From Mactra quadrangularis (taxonomy: Eukaryota > Mollusca > Bivalvia > Venerida > Mactridae), in contig CM046295.1 of the NCBI GenBank assembly GCA_025267735.1, positions 17,629,592 to 17,693,591 of the forward strand: a DNA stretch of 64,000 bases, in the 5' to 3' direction. The position numbers and the translations under genes are program-made. A model generated the notes under the pieces. That model was not told the origin of the DNA and ran no database searches. It saw only the letters and a list, made by a program, of their open reading frames with translations. This document shows positions 61,401 to 64,000 of the stretch, piece after piece; within the stretch, counting starts at the first letter, position 1; every line of letters begins with the position of its first letter.

Positions 61401-62829
61401 ACTCTATATTTAATTGCCATCCTGAGTAATCCTTATTGCGGATAAGTTCATTGTATTGTTTACATTGACAGCTTATTGGTTTTTCGTAAAAACTGTATGT
61501 TTTATCTTTTAGATGGAGCGATGTTTGTTGGTTCTATATCGTTTCAAATAACAATAACAAAGACAGACGTAGATTTAAATAAAACAGTTGATACACTTGA
61601 ACACAGGAATGAGGTGCAAACAAAGGTACTTTATATTTATGTTTTGCAAATTGTTGATCCCATTTGCGTCATTTTCGAGACACCAGTTAGTAAAGAAGCG
61701 TATGGACAAAAATTCCACTCGAAACTTTAGTGATGGCTAATTTTGTATAGCTTATTCACATGTTCACACTTTCAATTGGGTTGATAGACACACGATACAT
61801 GATTAAAATTTTGCAATTCGATTATATAACAAATATACATTGCGTTAAATCAGTTATGTTTTATAAAATTACTTATTTTATACATATGTTGCGATTCCGC
61901 TATCACATTACCTGCGCTCACAGGAACGATACATATGAATGAAAACACACACATTGTAAAATGTAAAAGAAAACAAAATGGAATAATTATTATTGTATCT
62001 TTGCCAGCTTCATTATATGTTCAATAAAACAGAAGGATTCCTGAGTGTCGAGGTGTTCAAACTAAGTATTGTTGTAACCCGAGGAAGCTCAAGGTATGTT
62101 GATAAATCTATCAGGTAAACTGTTGAAGTGCGCTTGATTTCAAGTCTGCTTCCATATACATGTTTAGTCAACTTTACACTTTCGTACGATAACATCTGAT
62201 TACTGAAATCTACCTCAGGCAGGTGACCCCTTACCATACTCATGAACACCTGGTGGAGTGAAAACAACTCTCGGTAACTGTCTTGCTCAAGGAAATTAGC
62301 AGTGTCCCTAAATGGGTTCGAACACTGGACATCTCGATCCCTAAGTGCGTGTCCATCAACTGCTACATTGCATTGAGTCCAACCTTGGTATCTAATCTTC
62401 GCCCTCTAAATTAGTAAGGAGACGCCATTCGGTCATAGCCAATCGTATTTGCCTTTATGCTTTATTTCAAATGAGCCAAGGAACTACCAACATATTGATC
62501 GAACATGCATAATACTTTAATGTATGGTAAAATAACTTTGGGCATGTATAAATTTTCCCATTTGGCTAATGTTTTTTATCAAAAAAGTATGTATTTACAA
62601 GTTTGTACTGTAATATATTTTAGTCGAAGAAAGAGAAGTACGGATCCTGGAACACTTTATGCTGACTACCTTGTTCATTGGAAAAATGATACTGATACTG
62701 CTGACGACGTAGGTAGAAGCTTGCGAGACTCTGTCATTGTTTTCAGAAATGAAATAGCGGACGACAAATTTCAGCTTGCGGATATTGCTGATGTGGACCC
62801 TAAATCTGCTTCTACGGAAATTAATAATG
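29696..62829 (+). CDS. predicted multi-exon gene: secreted/surface mucin-4-like protein with two AMOP-VWD-EGF-SEA modules
   Basis: Span of 31 hand-mapped exons: one signal-peptide exon and two copies of a 15-exon module. Every exon has AG/GT borders and all phases agree. Domain order per module is AMOP, VWD with its C-terminal extension, a cadherin-like segment, an EGF-like region, two calcium-binding-type EGFs, then a SEA-like domain. This order resembles vertebrate MUC4 and the mucin-like proteins of cnidarian and molluscan secretions; no NIDO domain was found before AMOP. Such proteins act outside the cell or at its surface, in mucus, matrix or adhesion. Module 1 is 831 codons and module 2 is 834. 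Both start and end in phase 1, so module 1 can splice in frame into module 2. No transmembrane exon or stop was found, so the gene probably continues past 64000. That all exons belong to one transcript is inference. Confidence 0.7.
29865..30135. repeat. degenerate TTATTCGAT-type repeat
   Basis: The motif G(T/C)TATTCGAT(A/G)-AAA recurs at irregular spacing of about 35-50 bp. After the SINE insertion it resumes weakly at about 30480-30660 (GGTATTCCACGAA, TGTTATTCAATAA). Confidence 0.5.
30146..30445 (-). mobile_element. tRNA-headed SINE, family A, with target-site duplication
   Basis: A minus-strand copy with a well-kept head at the right end (box B complement GGGATTCGAACCC) and the full body. 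The 12-bp GATAAAAGTATA flanks it directly at 30134-30145 and 30446-30457. Confidence 0.92.
31238..31713. repeat. inverted-repeat element (MITE-like)
   Basis: CAGGCAAACCGTGATCATGGC at 31287-31309 is mirrored by GCCATGATCATGCTTTGCCTG at 31643-31663. The outer parts (AACAGTTATAGTC and mirrored GACAATAACAGTT) extend the arms to about 75 bp with more mismatches. Confidence 0.65.
32141..32231 (-). mobile_element. SINE family B, truncated
   Basis: It retains the 3' half of family B: AACTCGATTATGAAACAAAT, CCTGGTCCCCAAGTATTGAG and GTATGACAAAGTTTCTTG. The tRNA-like head is missing. Confidence 0.6.
32583..33478. repeat. 20-bp minisatellite, about 45 units
   Basis: The head-to-tail unit is ATACAAGTTACAATAATAAC with almost no length variation. 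Substitution variants (AGGTTA, AAGTTT, CACGTTG, ATATC) are grouped in sub-blocks, and 33300-33478 alternates two of them, indicating multi-unit duplication. It lies inside intron 1 of the mucin-like gene. Confidence 0.95.
35480..35610 (-). mobile_element. tRNA-like SINE head, isolated
   Basis: On the minus strand, TAGCCAAGTCGGTGGTGCAC resembles box A and TAGATTCGATTTCC box B. The body is not like families A to C. Confidence 0.45.
36899..37118 (+). CDS. module 1 exon a: AMOP domain, N-terminal part
   Basis: Phase 1 in, phase 2 out. Acceptor TTTCAG, donor GTATAT. It encodes the first half of AMOP: an early Cys, a Trp, the Pro-Cys-Pro-Cys motif and a terminal Cys-Cys-Tyr. The partner exon in module 2 is 51155-51374. 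Confidence 0.85.
37401..37579 (+). CDS. module 1 exon b: AMOP domain, C-terminal part
   Basis: Phase 2 in, phase 1 out. Acceptor CATTTTAG, donor GTAAAT. It completes AMOP with the Cys-Cys pair, then Cys-x3-Phe and the DDC-x2-Tyr-x-x-Pro end. The protein it encodes is identical to that of the module 2 exon at 51649-51827. Confidence 0.88.
38988..39084. repeat. short fold-back in module 1 intron, related to 16594-16920
   Basis: ATATGCGATCGTTAAGGCAATG is mirrored by CATTGCTTAAACGATCATAT about 50 bp later. The same arms occur inside the MITE at 16594-16920, and the matching site in module 2 (53219-53315) has it too. Confidence 0.7.
39324..39414 (+). CDS. module 1 exon c: start of VWD domain
   Basis: Phase 1 in, phase 2 out. 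Acceptor TTTTACAG, donor GTAAGT. It carries the VWD signature Gly-Asp-Pro-x-Ile-Thr-Thr-Leu-Asp and Phe-Asn-Gly-x-Gly-Glu-Tyr. Confidence 0.9.
40002..40089 (+). CDS. module 1 exon d: VWD domain
   Basis: Phase 2 in, phase 0 out. Acceptor CATTTTCAG, donor GTAAGT. Short beta-strand-rich piece of the VWD domain; partner 54180-54267. Confidence 0.85.
40527..40736 (+). CDS. module 1 exon e: VWD domain
   Basis: Phase 0 in, phase 0 out, 70 codons. Acceptor TTTTTCAG, donor GTTAAT. It holds three Cys and several N-glycosylation sequons. The module 2 partner (54693-54899) is one codon shorter in a Ser run. Confidence 0.85.
42036..42216 (+). CDS. module 1 exon f: VWD domain, C-terminal part
   Basis: Phase 0 in, phase 1 out. 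Acceptor TTTTGTAG, donor GTAAGT. It includes the Gly-Val-Thr-Phe-Asn-Asp segment that corresponds to the G-x-x-G-x-x-N loop of VWD, and ends before the Phe-Gly-x-Thr-Trp motif completed by the next exon. Confidence 0.85.
42471..42509. repeat. (TA)n microsatellite, left
   Basis: Alternating TA directly left of the first MITE copy. The equivalent site in module 2 (56648-56668) is a single short TA run. Confidence 0.9.
42510..42920. mobile_element. TA-flanked MITE, first of a tandem pair
   Basis: The ends are TAGACATACGACCACCTACG and, reverse-complemented, TAATACATATGACCATCTAC, forming inverted repeats that end in GGGG/CCCC. The copy is flanked on both sides by TA repeats and is about 411 bp. 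It is absent from module 2. Confidence 0.85.
42950..43360. mobile_element. TA-flanked MITE, second of a tandem pair
   Basis: Near-identical to 42510-42920 and in the same orientation, with only scattered substitutions. It is separated from the first copy by about 29 bp of TA repeat and followed by about 55 bp more. Confidence 0.85.
43361..43415. repeat. (TA)n microsatellite, right
   Basis: About 55 bp of uninterrupted TA repeat after the second MITE copy. Confidence 0.92.
43913..44218 (+). CDS. module 1 exon g: VWD C-terminal extension
   Basis: Phase 1 in, phase 1 out. Acceptor TTTCTTCAG, donor GTAAGT. It begins by completing a Trp (Gly-Glu-Thr-Trp-Gln), then Ser-Leu-Phe-x-Tyr and a helical part with two Cys, in the layout seen after VWD in MUC4-type proteins. 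Confidence 0.88.
44948..45121 (+). CDS. module 1 exon h: cadherin-like segment
   Basis: Phase 1 in, phase 1 out. Acceptor TTATTTCAG, donor GTATGT. The Asn-Thr-Ala-Pro-Phe-Phe start, the Leu-Ser-Lys-Tyr-Val-Ser-Asp middle and the late Leu-Asn-Phe-Thr-Ile recall cadherin-like beta domains. The fold assignment is tentative. Confidence 0.8.
45445..45633 (+). CDS. module 1 exon i: end of cadherin-like segment, first EGF cysteines
   Basis: Phase 1 in, phase 1 out. The acceptor CCTTTTTCAG was preferred. A weaker upstream AAG at 45391-45393 would add 17 codons in frame, and module 2 has the same option. It ends with a Cys-Gly-Cys and a further Cys that open the EGF-like region. Confidence 0.75.
45760..45997 (-). 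mobile_element. SINE family C in module 1 intron
   Basis: Minus-strand copy (head complement CAAACCGGGACTTCTCGATC at right). The same insertion is present in module 2 at about 58935-59150, so it predates the duplication. Confidence 0.75.
46120..46305 (+). CDS. module 1 exon j: EGF-like region
   Basis: Phase 1 in, phase 1 out. Acceptor TTCTTTTAG, donor GTATGA. Contains Cys-x-Cys-x8-Cys (end of an EGF-like repeat) followed by a further six-cysteine EGF-like stretch with Gly-x-Gly-Asp-Gly-Arg. Confidence 0.88.
46424..46530 (-). mobile_element. SINE family B, decayed, in module 1 intron
   Basis: CTCAATTGTGCGACAAGCTCTT, CACTTCCTGG and ATGCTGAGTCAGAAAGATAA correspond to the 3' block of family B. 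The more decayed counterpart in module 2 is at about 59570-59655. Confidence 0.5.
46864..46995 (+). CDS. module 1 exon k: calcium-binding-type EGF
   Basis: Phase 1 in, phase 1 out, one domain in one exon. Starts Asp-x-Asn-Glu-Cys and has Asn-Thr-x-Gly-Ser-Phe-x-Cys, the calcium-binding EGF pattern. Partner 59990-60121. Confidence 0.92.
47025..47150 (+). mobile_element. SINE family C, decayed, in module 1 intron
   Basis: AGTCCAGTGGTAGGACGCAC and TTTTCCTGAGCATGAAC match the plus-strand head and body. The module 2 counterpart is at about 60145-60290. Confidence 0.6.
47414..47557 (+). CDS. module 1 exon l: calcium-binding-type EGF
   Basis: Phase 1 in, phase 1 out. Starts Asp-Ile-Asp-Glu-Cys and contains Cys-Val-Asn-Thr-x-Gly-Ser-Ala-x-Cys. 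Partner 60536-60679. Confidence 0.92.
48109..48780. repeat. local tandem duplication with a SINE in the first copy (module 1 only)
   Basis: The stretch from ATGATGTATAAAATGACAGG to about CTCTATCTTTAATTGC occurs twice (about 48109-48258 and 48605-48778). The family A SINE sits at the end of the first copy. Module 2 has one copy at about 61249-61420. Confidence 0.8.
48259..48547 (+). mobile_element. tRNA-headed SINE, family A, young-looking, with target-site duplication
   Basis: This is the best-kept head in the window (GGGTCGATAGCGCAGTTGGT, box B GGTTCGAATCC), followed by the full body and an AATAAATAAAATA tail. CTTTAATTGC flanks it at 48249-48258 and 48548-48557. The empty site is seen in module 2. 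Confidence 0.92.
48866..48978 (+). CDS. module 1 exon m: SEA-like domain, first part
   Basis: Phase 1 in, phase 0 out. Acceptor TCTTTTAG, donor GTACTT. Encodes Gly-Ser-Ile-Ser-Phe-x-Ile-Thr-Ile and a following helix, as in the first strand and helix of SEA domains. Partner 61513-61625. Confidence 0.85.
49361..49446 (+). CDS. module 1 exon n: SEA-like domain, middle
   Basis: Phase 0 in, phase 2 out, 86 nt. Acceptor TTTGTCAG, donor GTATGT. It was found by phase: without it exons m and o could not join. It encodes the Val-Glu-Val-Phe-x-Leu strand preceding the SEA turn. Partner 62008-62093. Confidence 0.82.
49480..49720 (-). mobile_element. SINE family C in module 1 intron
   Basis: Minus-strand copy starting 3' with CTGCTTCCATATACATG and with head complement GGGTTCGAACACTGTACATT. 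Shared with module 2 (62126-62375). Confidence 0.75.
49969..50162 (+). CDS. module 1 exon o: SEA-like domain, end
   Basis: Phase 2 in, phase 1 out. Acceptor ATATTTCAG, donor GTAAAA. Contains Pro-Gly-Thr-Leu-x-Ala-Asp-Tyr, which lies where SEA domains carry the Gly-Ser-x-x-x autoproteolysis turn; here it is Gly-Thr. It ends in a lone G that fits the first exon of module 2. Confidence 0.82.
50163..51154 (+). other. junction between modules 1 and 2
   Basis: No signal-peptide exon with a donor, no polyadenylation signal in good context and no promoter element were found. Module homology ends near 50908 and restarts near 51055, so about 150 bp here belong to neither unit. This supports reading through by splicing from exon o of module 1 to exon a of module 2. 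Confidence 0.55.
51155..51374 (+). CDS. module 2 exon a: AMOP domain, N-terminal part
   Basis: Phase 1 in, phase 2 out. Same length as 36899-37118, with about a dozen amino-acid differences. All AMOP cysteines are kept, plus one extra Cys at the very start. Confidence 0.85.
51649..51827 (+). CDS. module 2 exon b: AMOP domain, C-terminal part
   Basis: Phase 2 in, phase 1 out. The protein is identical to the module 1 exon and the flanking introns are nearly identical. Confidence 0.88.
53559..53649 (+). CDS. module 2 exon c: start of VWD domain
   Basis: Phase 1 in, phase 2 out. Acceptor TCTTTACAG. Gly-Asp-Pro-x-Ile-Thr-Thr-Leu-Asp-Gly, i.e. closer to the VWD consensus than module 1, which has Asp-Asp. 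Confidence 0.9.
54180..54267 (+). CDS. module 2 exon d: VWD domain
   Basis: Phase 2 in, phase 0 out; partner of 40002-40089 with a few substitutions. Confidence 0.85.
54693..54899 (+). CDS. module 2 exon e: VWD domain
   Basis: Phase 0 in and out, 69 codons; one Ser codon fewer than module 1. Acceptor TATTTTTAG. Confidence 0.85.
56204..56384 (+). CDS. module 2 exon f: VWD domain, C-terminal part
   Basis: Phase 0 in, phase 1 out. Only two or three residues differ from 42036-42216, and the preceding 1.3 kb intron is also nearly identical. Confidence 0.85.
56648..56668. repeat. short (TA)n, empty site of the module 1 MITE pair
   Basis: A single short TA run lies between flanks that match those around 42471 and 43415. 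Confidence 0.85.
57024..57329 (+). CDS. module 2 exon g: VWD C-terminal extension
   Basis: Phase 1 in and out, 306 nt as in module 1. The cysteines and the Trp-Gln start are kept. Confidence 0.88.
58058..58231 (+). CDS. module 2 exon h: cadherin-like segment
   Basis: Phase 1 in and out. Very close to 44948-45121; the last base is G rather than T, changing the junction residue. Confidence 0.8.
58548..58736 (+). CDS. module 2 exon i: end of cadherin-like segment, first EGF cysteines
   Basis: Phase 1 in and out. Acceptor ACTTTTTCAG; an alternative AAG acceptor at 58494-58496 would add 17 codons in frame, as in module 1. Confidence 0.75.
58935..59150 (-). mobile_element. SINE family C in module 2 intron
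   Basis: Counterpart of 45760-45997 at the same intron position, with a short internal deletion. Confidence 0.75.
59268..59453 (+). CDS. module 2 exon j: EGF-like region
   Basis: Phase 1 in and out, 186 nt; all cysteines of 46120-46305 are conserved. Confidence 0.88.
59990..60121 (+). CDS. module 2 exon k: calcium-binding-type EGF
   Basis: Phase 1 in and out. Acceptor GTTTTCAG. Begins Asp-Val-Asp-Glu-Cys and has Cys-x-Asn-Thr-Asp-Gly-Ser-Phe, the calcium-binding EGF pattern. Confidence 0.92.
60145..60290 (+). mobile_element. SINE family C, decayed, in module 2 intron
   Basis: Counterpart of 47025-47150 (AGTAGTCCAGCGGAAGGACA and TTTTCCTTAGCAAGAAATG), retaining slightly more of the body. Confidence 0.6.
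60536..60679 (+). CDS. module 2 exon l: calcium-binding-type EGF
   Basis: Phase 1 in and out. Asp-Ile-Asp-Glu-Cys start. Closely matches 47414-47557. Confidence 0.92.
61513..61625 (+). CDS. module 2 exon m: SEA-like domain, first part
   Basis: Phase 1 in, phase 0 out. Acceptor TCTTTTAG, donor GTACTT, as in module 1. Confidence 0.85.
62008..62093 (+). CDS. module 2 exon n: SEA-like domain, middle
   Basis: Phase 0 in, phase 2 out, 86 nt. Acceptor TTTGCCAG, donor GTATGT. Confidence 0.82.
62126..62375 (-). mobile_element. SINE family C in module 2 intron
   Basis: Counterpart of 49480-49720 at the same position in the module. Confidence 0.75.
62624..62829 (+). CDS. module 2 exon o: SEA-like domain, end, with RRKR insertion
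   Basis: Phase 2 in, phase 1 out. After the acceptor ATATTTTAG the exon has 12 extra nt relative to module 1, encoding a new Arg-Arg-Lys-Arg just before Ser-Thr-x-Pro-Gly-Thr. AG dinucleotides inside the insertion could serve as alternative acceptors and remove it. The donor GTAAAA again leaves a lone G, implying a further downstream exon. Confidence 0.8.
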
Positions 62830-63799
62830 GTAAAACAATAATAATGTAGCCTATTAAATTGAATCTTTGCGTACATGAAAATAGCATGACTAATATAAAT
62901 ATAGTTGTATTTAAAAACATTATTGTTCATAGTCTTTAACTTAATGTATATTAATGATCGATAAATAACATTGTTACTCTTTTAAACCCGTTTGTAAAAC
63001 ATTTTCGATAACCCAAATTTGCAAAAACCCAGATTCATTGAGTAAAATTGAAGCAGTGCCTACAACTTATTGTCTAAACAACACGGCTTAAAAATTTATA
63101 AGGCCTGTATATCAATATCATAATTACAGAGCTCTTTCATACGTAAAAAACTATTAACACAATCAAAAGACCACTCAGTATTTTCTCCACATTTGACATT
63201 GTTATAAACCATACACCTTAATATTTTTAGATGTTTTATTGGTATAAAAGATGATACATAAGATATATTGAACTAACTGCATGTAAAAGCTACTTACTGT
63301 TTGATTTGGTTTATTGTTTAATATTTTAAAATTACCTACCATTGTCAATAAATATGGAAAGGAAATGCATTTTAACATTACTATTACACACTAAATAGTT
63401 AGAATTATAAAACGAAAACTTAGAATTTACACTATCATCATCCATGGATATAACATGACGATGCTGAATTATGTATTCCTCATTGTCTGCAATTCCTTCA
63501 CATATGAATTTAAAATCAATCCATTTTCAATACAGTTATTACCATTCATGATGAAGTATTTACTAGAATTAATTGATTCAAAAACAAAGGTTACTTTCGG
63601 AAACCTAAGCAAATACTATTTCAAATCTCTCGGGCAAAACCTGTTTTATGACAAATTTATTGACATTTGAACATGAAAAAATAGAGTGACATCTCAGCTT
63701 ATTTCCAAAGTAAATATTTGTTCATCAAAATTTGCTTTTGACTATGTTATGTTCATAAGCTTTAACTATACAAATATAATGAAAATACTTAGGCTATTC
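62830..63799 (+). other. intron or 3' flank after module 2
   Basis: Up to about 63603 this is a copy of the non-coding DNA that follows module 1. No exon was recognised. Small frames at 63455-63922 have no domain. Confidence 0.5.
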
Positions 63800-64000
63800 G
63801 ACAATCTACGTAAACAGATATCCTGTAGACCGCTGTGGTACTGGATCTCTACTGTCTCCGTGGAAGGTCACGTCGAGATGAACTTTGTGTCGACCTTTCA
63901 TTGCGTAGCGAAACACTATTAATAACATTTTGATTTCGTAATTTCTATTTTTAGACCAAGGTTTGCTAGTTAATTTAACAGCTGTATTATTTACAGCCTG
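63800..64000 (-). repeat. dispersed repeat, copy 2, cut by window edge
   Basis: Reverse complement of 16050-16265, with small indels. It may extend beyond the window. Confidence 0.8.

Larger units (their letters stand above)
51055..63603 (+). repeat. tandem duplication unit 2 (12.5 kb)
   Basis: Second copy of the 36795-50908 unit, direct orientation. It lacks the MITE pair and the family A SINE. Homology to unit 1 breaks at TTACTTTCGGAAA near 63603, shortly before the dispersed repeat at the right edge. Confidence 0.93.

Noticed and set aside
62595..62930. 111-codon minus-strand frame over exon o of module 2
   Set aside because: A shadow of the coding exon on the opposite strand, with no domain.

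Overview
The window looks like nuclear DNA of a lophotrochozoan animal, most likely a bivalve mollusc (inference). It is AT-rich with large non-coding gaps, short phase-1 exons bounded by GT/AG, several families of tRNA-headed SINEs, many fold-back (MITE-like) elements and long simple-sequence arrays. Nothing suggests bacterial, viral or organellar DNA.

Layout. (1) 1-7.3 kb: gene-free flank with SINEs, fold-back elements and one Tc1/mariner-like remnant. (2) 7.3-11.3 kb, minus strand: one long uninterrupted coding exon for a C2H2 zinc-finger protein of 1339 residues, with fingers in the first 271 residues and an acidic, Ser/Asn-rich tail. (3) 11.3-21.6 kb: gene-free; holds a G-rich minisatellite, a 25-bp minisatellite grading into a 0.4 kb pentanucleotide satellite, SINEs and MITEs. 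(4) 21.6-22.9 kb, plus strand: an intronless class A G-protein-coupled receptor of 415 residues with a TATA-like box upstream. (5) 22.9-29.7 kb: gene-free; two large inverted-repeat elements, one made mostly of perfect palindromes and flanked by a 6-bp target-site duplication. (6) 29.7 kb to the right end, plus strand: a multi-exon gene for a secreted or surface protein of the mucin-4/AMOP-VWD type.

The last gene is the main feature. A signal-peptide exon lies at 29696-29798. It is followed by two tandem copies of a 15-exon module encoding AMOP, VWD, a cadherin-like segment, EGF-like repeats and a SEA-like domain. I mapped all 30 module exons by hand from splice signals. Each module begins and ends in phase 1: module 1 sums to 2493 nt (831 codons) and module 2 to 2502 nt (834 codons). 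The last exon of module 1 can therefore splice in frame into the first exon of module 2, and I see no second signal peptide, promoter or terminal exon at the junction. The best reading is one gene coding for a repeated protein that continues past the right edge. Two separate paralogues remain possible.

Module introns are also alike, but unevenly: some stretches are almost identical and others clearly diverged, which suggests gene conversion. Mobile elements date the duplication: several SINEs are shared by both modules, whereas one SINE and a tandem pair of TA-flanked MITEs occur only in module 1.

Limits: all calls are by eye. No database search, alignment program or transcript evidence was available.
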